Part shown: positions 1 through 8,469 of the stretch, piece by piece
Numbering within the stretch: position 1 is the stretch's first letter
Layout: every line of letters begins with the position of its first letter
DNA from: a bacterium
GTDB lineage: Bacteria; Patescibacteriota; Patescibacteriia; SG8-24
Length of the DNA: 45,120 bases
NCBI GenBank assembly: GCA_021824285.1
Contig: JAKAKZ010000006.1
Coordinates: 1 to 45,120 of the forward strand
Direction of reading: 5' to 3'
Translations under genes and position numbers: made by a program
The notes under the pieces: generated by a model
The model's input: only the letters and a program-made list of their open reading frames with translations
What the model was told of the DNA's origin: nothing
Database searches by the model: none

Positions 1-1
1 C

Positions 2-847
2 ACGTTCATCTATATTCCGCCGGGCGTGAAAGTCGCCCTGCCTTTCCAGGCCTATTTCCGCATGAACGCGGAACGCGGCGGCCAGTTCGAGCACACGCTC
101 ATCATCCTGGGCGAGGGCGCGGAAGCTACCTATATAGAAGGCTGCAGCGCTCCGCGGTTCGAGGCGTCGGCGCTTCATGCCGGCTGCGTGGAGCTGTTCG
201 TCGGCCGCGGCGCCAAACTGCGCTACATCAGCATCGAGAACTGGAGCAAGAACACCTTTAACCTGAACACCAAGCGGGCGCTGGTCGAGGAAGACGGCAC
301 GATCGAGTGGCTGAACGGCAACATGGGTTCGGGCCGCACCATGCTCTATCCGATGAGCGTGCTGCGCGGCGCCCGCGCCAAATCCGATTCGCTGGGCGTG
401 GCCTTCGCCGGACCCGGGCAGATCCAGGATACGGGCGCCAAGGTGGTACATGCGGCGCCGCACACCAGTTCCACGGTGCGGGCCAAGAGCATCAGCCGTA
501 ACGGGGGCGCCTCCGTGTTTCGCGGCTTAGTGCGCGTGGCGCCGGGCGCGGCCGAGAGCGCGGCCCGCGTGCAGTGCGACGCGCTGGTCGTCGGCGCGGA
601 TTCCGTTTCCGACACCTACCCTTCGATCCGCGTGGACAACGACAGTTCCGATGTGGCCCACGAGGCCACGGTCGGGCGCATCGGCGAGGAGCAGATCTTC
701 TACCTGATGAGCCGCGGTCTTACCGAACAGCAGGCGATCAAGACGGTCGTGGCCGGGTTCGTCGAGCCGGTGATCAAGCGCCTGCCGCTCGAATACGCGC
801 TCGAACTCCAGCGGCTCGTCGAACTGGAGATGGAGGGAGCCGTATGA
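2..847 (+). CDS. sufB: Fe-S cluster assembly protein SufB (5' end truncated by window)
   Basis: Open frame from base 2 (TFIYIPPGVKVALPFQAYFRMN...); SufB-typical GQFEHTLIILGEGAEATYIEGCSAP, ENWSKNTFNLNTKRA and C-terminal YPSIRVDNDSSDVAHEATVGRIGEEQIFYLMSRGL; followed by sufD/S/U/C. Confidence 0.97.
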   Translation, partial: TFIYIPPGVKVALPFQAYFRMNAERGGQFEHTLIILGEGAEATYIEGCSAPRFEASALHAGCVELFVGRGAKLRYISIENWSKNTFNLNTKRALVEEDGTIEWLNGNMGSGRTMLYPMSVLRGARAKSDSLGVAFAGPGQIQDTGAKVVHAAPHTSSTVRAKSISRNGGASVFRGLVRVAPGAAESAARVQCDALVVGADSVSDTYPSIRVDNDSSDVAHEATVGRIGEEQIFYLMSRGLTEQQAIKTVVAGFVEPVIKRLPLEYALELQRLVELEMEGAV

Positions 848-1923
848 GCATTTCGTCGCAGAAAATTTCCAGTCAGAACTGGCCGGACCTGAAGTACGGT
901 CTTGGTTTGGCGTTCGATCCAGCGACGGTCGCCTGGCCGACCGGTCTGGCCACGGCGGAACAGGCGCTGGCCGTGCGGGCACCGCAGGGCGTCACGGTCC
1001 GCGCGGGCGGGACATCCGCGGTCGCGCCGAGTGACCGACTTGCGGTCAGTCACCGGTCGGCGGCCAAGGTCTGGCGCGTCGACGTGCCGGCCAATTTCCG
1101 CGCGGTTGAGCCGGTCGTCGTGGACACGCGTTTCAACCCGGGGTTCACGGCAGAGGAAATCGAAATCAGCGTCGGTGCCGGCTCACAGGTATCTTTCGTG
1201 GAGCACGGTCTGCCGGTTTCCGGGTCCGAGCCGGCCTTTCGCAGCGCCCGGTTGCGCCTTACGGCCGGCAGCGGCGCCAAAGTGAATTACGTCCGCCTGC
1301 AGGATGCCCAGCGGAGCGCCGTCGAATGGCATGAGAGCACGGTGCTGATCGGCGCCGGTGCCGAGGTCACATGGCTGGACGCCGTTTTCGGCGGCAATTT
1401 CGCGCATGCCGGCGTGGTCGCATCACTGGTGGGTGAGGGAGCCGCCTTCCGGCACCGGGCGCTGACGTTCGGCGATGCGGGACAGCGGTTTGACCTCATG
1501 GCGACCGCCTCCCACGAGGCTGCGCGCACGGTATCGGATATGGCCGTGCGCGGCGCGGTCGCGGCCGGCGCGAAAGCGATCGTGCGGGGGCGCGTGACCG
1601 TGAAAAATGGTACGATGGGTTGCGTAGGCCGCCAGGAACTGCGCGGCTTCATCCTGGCGCCGGGCGCCGAATTCGACGCCCAGCCGCAGCTCGAGACCGG
1701 CACCGAGGACGTGCGCGCCAGCCACGCGGCCGCCGTCGGCCGGCTGGACCGTGAAAAGCTGTTCTACCTCATGGCGCGCGGATTGGACCGCGCGACCGCC
1801 GTGCGCCTGCTGACCGAAGCCTTCTTCGCGCCGCTTCTCGCCGTGATGCGCGGCTCGGGCCTCGAGGAGGCCGCAGCCTGCATCATCACCGAGCGCCTGA
1901 AGGCGCTCACCGATCGTCTATGA
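844..1923 (+). CDS. sufD: Fe-S cluster assembly protein SufD
   Basis: ATGA overlap with sufB stop; protein MSISSQKISSQNWPDL...; C-terminal SufBD motif ASHAAAVGRLDREKLFYLMARGLDRATAVRLL; operon context. The ORF-track start (574) lies inside sufB. Confidence 0.9.
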   Translation: MSISSQKISSQNWPDLKYGLGLAFDPATVAWPTGLATAEQALAVRAPQGVTVRAGGTSAVAPSDRLAVSHRSAAKVWRVDVPANFRAVEPVVVDTRFNPGFTAEEIEISVGAGSQVSFVEHGLPVSGSEPAFRSARLRLTAGSGAKVNYVRLQDAQRSAVEWHESTVLIGAGAEVTWLDAVFGGNFAHAGVVASLVGEGAAFRHRALTFGDAGQRFDLMATASHEAARTVSDMAVRGAVAAGAKAIVRGRVTVKNGTMGCVGRQELRGFILAPGAEFDAQPQLETGTEDVRASHAAAVGRLDREKLFYLMARGLDRATAVRLLTEAFFAPLLAVMRGSGLEEAAACIITERLKALTDRL

Positions 1924-3149
1924 CGAACCGCCCACCGCTTGACGTCCGCCGCCTGCGGCAGGATTTCCCCCTGCTCGCCGCCGACCCGTCGCTGCATTAC
2001 CTCGATTCCGCGGCCTCTTCCCAGACGCCGGTGCAGGTGCTCGAGGCCATGGACAATTATTACCGGCATTTCCGCGCCAACGTACACCGTGGCATGTACC
2101 GCGCCAGTGAGACGGCCAGCGTCCGTTTCGAAGAGGTGCGCCGCAAGGCCGCGGACCTGATCGGCGCGCATGAGGAGGAGATCGTTTTCACGCGCGGCAC
2201 CACGGAATCGCTCAATGTCCTGGCGATCGCTTTGACCCGGAAGCTCGGGCCGGGCGATGAGGTCTGCCTGTCCGCCCTGGAGCACCACGCCAATCTGGTC
2301 CCCTGGCAGATGGCCGCCAAGGTGCGCGGTTTCGCGCTGAAAGTCCTGCCGCTCGATACCGAGGGCCGGCTGGATCTCGAGGCAGCGCGGACGCTCATCG
2401 GACCGCGCACCAAAGTCGTGAGCGTGGCGCATGTCTCCAACGTGCTCGGCACGATCGTGCCGGTGCAGGAAGTGGCTGCCTTGGCCCACGCGCAGGGTGC
2501 GCTTTGCGTGGTGGATGCGGCCCAGTCCGTCGGCCATCTGCCGATTGACGTACGCCGGTTGGAGATCGATTTTCTGGCCTTCTCCGGCCACAAGGCGCTC
2601 GGCCCGACCGGTACGGGCGTGCTCTGGGGCCGCAAGAGCCTGCTCGACGGGCTGGAACCGGTCTTCTATGGCGGCGACATGATCCAGGAGGTCTTCTGGG
2701 ACCGCGCGACGTGGAACGAAACCCCGTGGAAGTTCGAAGCCGGTACGCCGGATGTCGGCGGCATCATCGGCCTAGGCGCGGCGTGTGACTATCTGCGTCT
2801 CGTCGGCGTGGAAGTCATTCGCCGACATGAGCTGGAGCTCTTGGCTTACGCGTTGGACAAGCTGCGGGCGGTGCCGGGCGTGAAGCTGCTCGGTCCGGCG
2901 CGGGCAGAGGAGCGGAGCGGCGCGATCTCTTTCTCCGTCGCCGGCGTCCATCCTCACGATCTCGCCACCGTGCTCGATACCGAAAACGTGGCCATCCGGG
3001 CTGGGCACCATTGCGCCATGCCGCTCCTGCGCGACCTGGGGCTCATCGAAGGCACGGCGCGCGCCAGCCTGCACCTTTATTCCGTGCCCGAGGACATCGA
3101 TGCCCTAATTACCGGCATCGCCAAGGCACAGAAAATTTTCCGGGTATGA
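1920..3149 (+). CDS. sufS: Cysteine desulfurase, SufS family
   Basis: Class V aminotransferase with HRGMYRASE, FTRGTTESLNV, VVDAAQSVGHLPIDVR, AFSGHKALGPTGTGVLWG, RAGHHCAMPLLRDLG. Confidence 0.96.
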   Translation: MTNRPPLDVRRLRQDFPLLAADPSLHYLDSAASSQTPVQVLEAMDNYYRHFRANVHRGMYRASETASVRFEEVRRKAADLIGAHEEEIVFTRGTTESLNVLAIALTRKLGPGDEVCLSALEHHANLVPWQMAAKVRGFALKVLPLDTEGRLDLEAARTLIGPRTKVVSVAHVSNVLGTIVPVQEVAALAHAQGALCVVDAAQSVGHLPIDVRRLEIDFLAFSGHKALGPTGTGVLWGRKSLLDGLEPVFYGGDMIQEVFWDRATWNETPWKFEAGTPDVGGIIGLGAACDYLRLVGVEVIRRHELELLAYALDKLRAVPGVKLLGPARAEERSGAISFSVAGVHPHDLATVLDTENVAIRAGHHCAMPLLRDLGLIEGTARASLHLYSVPEDIDALITGIAKAQKIFRV

Positions 3150-3541
3150 CCGCTGAACCTATTCACGACGCATCCGAGGAGCTTTACCGCGAGCAGCTTT
3201 TGGACCGCTACCGCGAGCCGCAGCACCGCGGACGGCCGGAACGGTTCGATCATAGCCACCGGGAGCTGAACGTTACCTGTGGTGACACTTGCGAGGTCTT
3301 CGTGCGTTTTGACGAAGGTCATGTCGGTGAGGCGCGCTTCGAGGGGCGCGGCTGTGCCATCAGCATGGCCGCCGCCGACCTGCTCATGGAGGCCATGGTC
3401 GGCAAGAGCGCGACTGAGATCAGTGCGCTCACCGAGGCGGATATGCTAAAGATTCTGGGCGTACCGGTCGGACCGGCCCGCCTGAAGTGCGCGACGCTGG
3501 CGCTTAAGACGCTGCAGAAGGCGCTTTTGGAACAGAAATGA
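3146..3541 (+). CDS. sufU: SufU/NifU-like Fe-S cluster scaffold protein
   Basis: ATGA overlap with sufS; conserved Cys in NVTCGDTCEVFVRF, GRGCAISMAAADLL, RLKCATLALKTL. The ORF-track start (3011) is inside sufS. Confidence 0.92.
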   Translation: MTAEPIHDASEELYREQLLDRYREPQHRGRPERFDHSHRELNVTCGDTCEVFVRFDEGHVGEARFEGRGCAISMAAADLLMEAMVGKSATEISALTEADMLKILGVPVGPARLKCATLALKTLQKALLEQK

Positions 3542-3542
3542 T

Positions 3543-4280
3543 ATGCCACTGGAGATTAAAGGACTAAAAGCCGGACGCGACGGCAAGGAGATCGTGCGCG
3601 GCGTGACTCTGACCCTGGCTTCAGGCGAAGTCGAGGCAGTTATGGGGCCGAACGGCTCGGGCAAATCAACTTTGGCCGGTGCGCTCATGGGCCATCCGGC
3701 ACATCAGGTGCTCGGCGGGCGAATCCTGCTCGACGGCGAGGATATCACCGCTTGGCCGCCGGATCGCCGCTCGCGGGCCGGGATCTTCCTGTCGTTCCAG
3801 AATCCGCCGGAGATCCCCGGCGTCACCGTGGCCAACTTCCTGCGCGCGGCCGTGAACGCCCGCCGCGAGAAGCCGCTGTCCGTGCCGGAGTTCCACGCGC
3901 GGCTCAAGACCGAGATGGCGGAGCTGAAGATGGATCCGTCTTTCGCCTCCCGGAGCCTGAACGAGGGTTTCTCCGGCGGCGAGCGCAAGCGGCTCGAGAC
4001 CCTGCAGCTGATCCTGCTTGCGCCGAAATACGCTATTCTTGACGAGACCGATTCGGGTCTGGACGTGGATGCGCTGCGCACGGTCACCGAAGGCATCGAG
4101 CGGGCCCGGCGGAACGGCACAGGACTGCTCGTCATCACGCATTACACCCGTATTCTGGAACTCCTGAAGCCGACGCATGTCCACGTGCTCGTCGGCGGCC
4201 TCATCGTCCAGAGCGGCGGACCGGAGCTGGCGGCGGAGACGGAGAAGAGCGGATATGACCGCTATCTGAATCAGCAGTAA
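3543..4280 (+). CDS. sufC: Fe-S cluster assembly ATPase SufC
   Basis: ABC ATPase: Walker A GPNGSGKSTLAGALMGHP, signature LNEGFSGGERKRLETLQL, Walker B YAILDETDSGLDVDAL. Confidence 0.96.
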   Translation: MPLEIKGLKAGRDGKEIVRGVTLTLASGEVEAVMGPNGSGKSTLAGALMGHPAHQVLGGRILLDGEDITAWPPDRRSRAGIFLSFQNPPEIPGVTVANFLRAAVNARREKPLSVPEFHARLKTEMAELKMDPSFASRSLNEGFSGGERKRLETLQLILLAPKYAILDETDSGLDVDALRTVTEGIERARRNGTGLLVITHYTRILELLKPTHVHVLVGGLIVQSGGPELAAETEKSGYDRYLNQQ

Positions 4281-4281
4281 T

Positions 4282-4572
4282 ATGGTGTTCAAGGACGAAA
4301 TCATCGAAATCCTGAAGAACTATCTGGATCCGGAAATCGGCGTCGACGTCTGGACGCTCGGTTTCGTGCGCCAGCTCGATTTCGACGAGAAGAAGCAGGC
4401 GCTCAAGCTCGTCATGACGCTGACTTCGCCCATGTGCCCGCTCGGGTCGCAGATGACCGCGGAGCTTGAAAAGAAATTCCGCGACTTGGGCGTCAAGGAT
4501 GTCGCGATTTCCCTGACTTTCGATCCGCCCTGGGAGCCGCCGTCCGAGGTGCGGGAAATGCTGGGGCTTTGA
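4282..4572 (+). CDS. sufT: DUF59/MIP18 family protein (SufT-like)
   Basis: IIEILKNYLDPEIGVDVWTLGFV and MTLTSPMCPLGSQM typical of MIP18/PaaD-like/SufT proteins; last gene of the suf operon. Confidence 0.85.
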   Translation: MVFKDEIIEILKNYLDPEIGVDVWTLGFVRQLDFDEKKQALKLVMTLTSPMCPLGSQMTAELEKKFRDLGVKDVAISLTFDPPWEPPSEVREMLGL

Positions 4573-4704
4573 AGTGGAGAGTTTGCAGCGGGAAGCGTGA
4601 AGGGTAGAGTCTGGAGTGAAAGAGAAAACCGCGCTTGGTAGCGCGGTTTTCGATTTATCAGAGTCGAAGCCTTCTTTAATTCCTAACTTCAAACTCCCCA
4701 CTTC
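4571..4704. repeat. Intergenic inverted repeat enclosing a terminator: gaagtggagagtttg (4571-4585) / caaactccccacttc (4690-4704)
   Basis: 14 of 15 positions complementary; the terminator hairpin at 4625-4650 lies between the arms. Confidence 0.6.
4625..4650. terminator. Bidirectional intrinsic terminator between suf operon and peroxiredoxin
   Basis: aaaaccgcgc-ttggta-gcgcggtttt, perfect 10-bp stem with A/T tract. Confidence 0.85.
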
Positions 4705-4712
4705 ACACTTCT

Positions 4713-5234
4713 TCAGGCTTTCCCCAGCGTCTTCTCGCCCGGCTTCCAGCCGAGTTGGCAGAGCTCGCCGGTCTGGAGCGCGGCGAGCACGCGTAGGGTC
4801 TCATCCACGTTGCGGCCGATGCTGTTGTCGTGGTAGAGGGCGTAGCGCAGGTTGCCGTCCGGATCGATGATGAACGTGCCGCGGGTGGCGACGCCGTCAT
4901 CCTCGAGGTAGACGCCATAGGCGCGAGAGACCTCGTGCCTCTGGTCGGCGAGCAGGGGATAGTTGATGTCGCCGAGGCTGCCGGCCAGCCAGGCCTTGTG
5001 CGAGTGCTTCGAGTCGGTGGAAGCGCCGAACACCATGGCGTTCAGCTTCTTGAATTCCTCGATGCGCGTCGAGAAGCCGGTGATCTCGGTCGGGCAGATG
5101 AAGGTGAAGTCGAGCGGGTAGAAGAAGAGCACGACCCACTTGCCCCTCTGCTCCGTGAGCTTGAAGTTCTTGAATTCGCCGTGCAGCACGCCCTCAAGGG
5201 CGAAGTCCGGCGCTGGTTTTCCGATGTTCGGCAT
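4713..5234 (-). CDS. 2-Cys peroxiredoxin (AhpC/Prx family)
   Basis: APDFALEGVLHGEFKNFKLTEQRGKWVVLFFYPLDFTFICPTEITGFS with peroxidatic Cys; GTFIIDPDGNLRYALYHDNSIGRNVDETLR. Confidence 0.95.
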   Translation of the reverse strand: MPNIGKPAPDFALEGVLHGEFKNFKLTEQRGKWVVLFFYPLDFTFICPTEITGFSTRIEEFKKLNAMVFGASTDSKHSHKAWLAGSLGDINYPLLADQRHEVSRAYGVYLEDDGVATRGTFIIDPDGNLRYALYHDNSIGRNVDETLRVLAALQTGELCQLGWKPGEKTLGKA

Positions 5235-5266
5235 AGATTTGGTGAGTGATGGATGGTTAAAGTCGA

Positions 5267-5872
5267 TTACTGCCGATGGTCGGCCAGGCGGTACTTCTCG
5301 GCGATGACTGCGGCAGCCCGCCAGTCGACGTGGCGCATGAAGGTCTCGATGTACTTCTTGCGCGCCGTGGCGTAGTCCACGAAGTAGGCGTGCTCGTAGA
5401 CATCGAGCACAAGGAGCGGGATGGCGCCCCAGATGCCGCCCTGGTTGTGCAGGTCGGCGATGTAGTTGTGCAGCTTGCCGTCGGCCAGGTCAAAGGCCAG
5501 GACGACCCAGCCGCGGCTGGCGAGGCCGAGCGCGGCGAATTCCTCGGACCACTTTTCGAGCGAGCCGAAGTCCTGGGCGATCCAGTCCTTCACCGGACCG
5601 GCATCGGCATTGCCGCCGTCGGTCAGGTTGTCGAAGTAGCGCTCGTGCAGGATGACGCCGTTTAGGGCGAAACCTTCCTCGAGCTTGAGTTCGCGGAGCT
5701 GGCTGAACGTGGCGTTCGCCGCGGCGCGGTCGGCCGCGGTGAGCGCGGTCCTGATCTCGTTGACCTTCTTGACGTAGCCGGCATAGAGCACGTCATGGTG
5801 TTCGGCCAGCTGCTTTTCCGAGAGCCCGGCCAGTTCCTTGTACTTGAGCGGTTTCACGGTAAATTCAGACAT
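5267..5872 (-). CDS. Superoxide dismutase, Fe/Mn family
   Basis: LSEKQLAEHHDVLYAGYVKKVNEI, N-terminal ligand helix; GAIPLLVLDVYEHAYFVDYATARKKYIETFMRHVDW, metal-ligand region. Confidence 0.92.
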   Translation of the reverse strand: MSEFTVKPLKYKELAGLSEKQLAEHHDVLYAGYVKKVNEIRTALTAADRAAANATFSQLRELKLEEGFALNGVILHERYFDNLTDGGNADAGPVKDWIAQDFGSLEKWSEEFAALGLASRGWVVLAFDLADGKLHNYIADLHNQGGIWGAIPLLVLDVYEHAYFVDYATARKKYIETFMRHVDWRAAAVIAEKYRLADHRQ

Positions 5873-6014
5873 ATGTCAGGGTTAGATATTTATTTCAGGT
5901 GCCGACTCCGGCTCCTGAACGTGTTATAATACCACAGGCAAGATAGGATTTCATAGTTAGGGTCAAGACCCGTCTAAATTTCGGCGCCGGTTCCGGCGGC
6001 TAACCTCAGAGGTT

Positions 6015-6353
6015 ATGATCGGTCAGAGCAAAAACAGCCATTCTTCCCGGATATTGCGCATTGGTTACGGGCTGCTTGCCGCGCTGCTTCTGGCCGGCAG
6101 CGGGTGCGTCGAACTGGTGCCACGCGGGAATCCGGCGGTGACCTCCGACTCTGCGGCGGAAACCCAGGCGACGACTGGGGAAGGAACTGCAACCACTGAC
6201 GGTGTGGCGTCCGCGGCGGAGGTGCCGGCGGCCACGGACATGGCCGCGACCGTGGATAAGGCTCAACCCACTGGAGATGCCGGTGAGGCGACCGCAACAT
6301 CTGACGTAACAGGAGATACGACCGCCACTTCCGACAATGCGGCCAGCCAATGA
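6015..6353 (+). CDS. Small putative lipoprotein/secreted Ala-Thr-rich protein
   Basis: N-terminal signal LRIGYGLLAALLLAGSGC followed by a low-complexity Ala/Thr/Asp/Glu tail; terminator directly downstream. Confidence 0.6.
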   Translation: MIGQSKNSHSSRILRIGYGLLAALLLAGSGCVELVPRGNPAVTSDSAAETQATTGEGTATTDGVASAAEVPAATDMAATVDKAQPTGDAGEATATSDVTGDTTATSDNAASQ

Positions 6354-6364
6354 GCCGGAAGAAT

Positions 6365-6388
6365 AGCGCCGTCCGAGCGGCGCTTTTT
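6365..6388 (+). terminator. Intrinsic terminator
   Basis: agcgccg-tccgag-cggcgct followed by tttt. Confidence 0.85.
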
Positions 6389-6415
6389 CGATTGCCGTAG
6401 AATCCTAGTAACGCC

Positions 6416-6444
6416 TTGATATTTGGCCGTAACTGCGCTATATT
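6416..6444 (+). promoter_or_regulatory. Sigma70-type promoter upstream of thiI
   Basis: TTGATA (6416-6421), 17-nt spacer, TATATT (6439-6444); start codon at 6457. Confidence 0.7.
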
Positions 6445-6456
6445 TCAGCGACTTTT

Positions 6457-7632
6457 ATGTTCGATACGGTCGTCATCCGCACCAACGAACTCTGCCTTAA
6501 GGGCGGCAACCGGGCGTTCTTCGAGAACCGCCTGCTTGAGGATGCACGCGGCCGCCTACGGGACATTCCGGGACTGAAGTACCGGCGTGACCAGGGCAAG
6601 ATTGTCATTCAGCGCGACGGAGTGTTGAACGACGATGAGACCGCGGCCATTCGGACCGCGCTCTCGACCGTCTTCGGCATCGGCAACTGGTCGTTCGCGG
6701 CCGGCTGCGCCAAGGACCTTGATGTCGTCGCCCAGACCACGGCCCGGGCGCTCGCGGACCGGCAGGGGAGCTTCAAGATCGAATCTCGGCGCGAGGACAA
6801 GTCGTATCCCCTGGAATCCATCCAATTGTCCCAGGAGATCGCCAAGCGCCTTCTGCCGTTGGTTCCGCATCTTACGGTGGACGTGCATGAGCCGGATACC
6901 ACGATTACGGTGAGCGTCCTAAAGGACGGCATGCGGGTGCAGGCCGGGCGGGAGGAGGGTCTCGGCGGTCTGCCGGCTGGTTCAGCCGGTCGTCTGGCTT
7001 GCCTGCTTTCCGGCGGCATCGATTCGCCCGTGGCGGCCTGGCGGATGATGCGCCGCGGTTGCCGTGCCGTGCTCGTGCACTGCCACAGCTATCCGTACGT
7101 GAGCGATGCCTCTATCCAGAAGGTGCGGCGGCTGGCCGAGCGGCTGGCAGAATTCCAGGGCGAGACCCTGCTTTACCTCGTGCCGATTTCCGAGGCCCAG
7201 CAGGCCATCGTGGCGAAAGCCCCGGAACCGCTGCGCGTCGTGCTGTATCGCCGGTTCATGCTGCGTGCCGCGGAAGAGATCGCCCGGCGCAACAAGGCAC
7301 ACGGCACGGTCACGGGCGACAGCGTCGGCCAAGTGGCCTCGCAGACGCTTGAGAACCTGCGGGCCGTCTCCGCTGTCGCGACTTTGCCGATCCATCGGCC
7401 GCTCGTGGCGAACGACAAGGAGGAGACCGTGGCCATCGCCAAGCGCATCGGCACCTACGCCACGTCCATCGAGGCGCAGGACGACTGCTGCAGCCTGTTC
7501 ATGCCGCGCGCGCCCGAGCTCCGGGCCACGGCCGAGGAATGTGCGGCCGCGGAAGAGCTGTATGATGTGCCTGGCCTGCTGCGGGCGGCGCTCGAGAAGG
7601 CGGAGAAGGTCGAGTTCCGCCGCCGAAAATGA
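6457..7632 (+). CDS. thiI: tRNA 4-thiouridine synthase ThiI
   Basis: NELCLKGGNRAFFENRL; THUMP-like N-terminus; PP-loop LACLLSGGIDSPVAAWRMMRRG; GDSVGQVASQTLENLRAV. Confidence 0.94.
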   Translation: MFDTVVIRTNELCLKGGNRAFFENRLLEDARGRLRDIPGLKYRRDQGKIVIQRDGVLNDDETAAIRTALSTVFGIGNWSFAAGCAKDLDVVAQTTARALADRQGSFKIESRREDKSYPLESIQLSQEIAKRLLPLVPHLTVDVHEPDTTITVSVLKDGMRVQAGREEGLGGLPAGSAGRLACLLSGGIDSPVAAWRMMRRGCRAVLVHCHSYPYVSDASIQKVRRLAERLAEFQGETLLYLVPISEAQQAIVAKAPEPLRVVLYRRFMLRAAEEIARRNKAHGTVTGDSVGQVASQTLENLRAVSAVATLPIHRPLVANDKEETVAIAKRIGTYATSIEAQDDCCSLFMPRAPELRATAEECAAAEELYDVPGLLRAALEKAEKVEFRRRK

Positions 7633-7659
7633 TACTATTTGAGCAAGTTTAAAGTTTAG

Positions 7660-7728
7660 GGTTTAGAGTTTAGGGTTTGAACGGCATTATGGCGATAACT
7701 TTCAACTCTAAGCTTTAAACTCTAAACC
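7660..7728. repeat. Intergenic inverted repeat: ggtttagagttta (7660-7672) / taaactctaaacc (7716-7728)
   Basis: Perfect 13-bp complementarity; left arm embedded in a TTTAGGG/TTTAGAG-like tract. Confidence 0.75.
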
Positions 7729-7734
7729 ACCACA

Positions 7735-8406
7735 ATGGGCACCCTCTACGTCATCGCTACGCCAATCGGCAATCTGGAGGACGTCACCTTCCGGGCGGTG
7801 GAGACCTTGAAGTCTCTCGACCTCCTGCTCTGCGAGGATACCCGCGTCACGCGGCGGCTTTTGGACAGATATAATATAGAGGTGCGCACCGAAAGCTATC
7901 GGGAGCAGGTGCATTTTCAGAAGATCACGCACGTGGCCGAACTCCTGCGGGAAGGGAAGCGGGTCGGTATCGTCTCGGACGCCGGCACGCCCGGCATCTC
8001 TGATCCCGGGTTCCGGCTGGTGCGCGACGTGCTGGCGGCTGTGCCGGACACGACGGTCGTGCCGATTCCTGGTCCGTCGGCCGTGGTCGCGGCGCTTTCC
8101 GTCTCCGGCCTGCCCTCCGACTCCTTCGTCTTCCTGGGTTTTCCGCCGCACAAGAAGGGCCGGAGCGCGCTATTCAAGGAAGCCATGAGCCAGGACAGGA
8201 CGACCGTGCTTTACGAGTCCACGCACCGCATTGAGAAGGCGCTGGCCGAGATCGCGGCGCTCGACCCGAACCGCCAGCTGGCCGTCGGCCGCGAACTGAC
8301 CAAGATGTTCGAGACGGTCTACCGCGGCACGGCCGCCGAAGTCATGGCGGCGCTCGAAATGACGTCCACAAAAGGAGAGTTTGTCATCGTAATTGCGCCG
8401 AAGTAA
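7735..8406 (+). CDS. rsmI: 16S rRNA 2'-O-methyltransferase RsmI
   Basis: GTLYVIATPIGNLEDVTFRAVETLKSLDLLLCEDTRVTRRLL; SDAGTPGISDPGF; PIPGPSAVVAALSVSGLP. Confidence 0.97.
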   Translation: MGTLYVIATPIGNLEDVTFRAVETLKSLDLLLCEDTRVTRRLLDRYNIEVRTESYREQVHFQKITHVAELLREGKRVGIVSDAGTPGISDPGFRLVRDVLAAVPDTTVVPIPGPSAVVAALSVSGLPSDSFVFLGFPPHKKGRSALFKEAMSQDRTTVLYESTHRIEKALAEIAALDPNRQLAVGRELTKMFETVYRGTAAEVMAALEMTSTKGEFVIVIAPK

Positions 8407-8409
8407 GTT

Positions 8410-8469
8410 GCGGAGATGCGAAGACGCGGAGCGACGGAGCATCTTACTCCGCATCTCCGCTTCTCCGCG
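8410..8469. repeat. Intergenic inverted repeat: gcggagatgcg (8410-8420) / cgcatctccgc (8450-8460), plus cgcggag (8425-8431) / ctccgcg (8463-8469)
   Basis: Two sets of perfectly complementary arms between rsmI and metG. Confidence 0.65.

Noticed and set aside
7643-7734. CRISPR array or true telomeric repeat
   Set aside because: Repeat units are too short, degenerate and few, with no spacers; the key property is the complementary distal arm.
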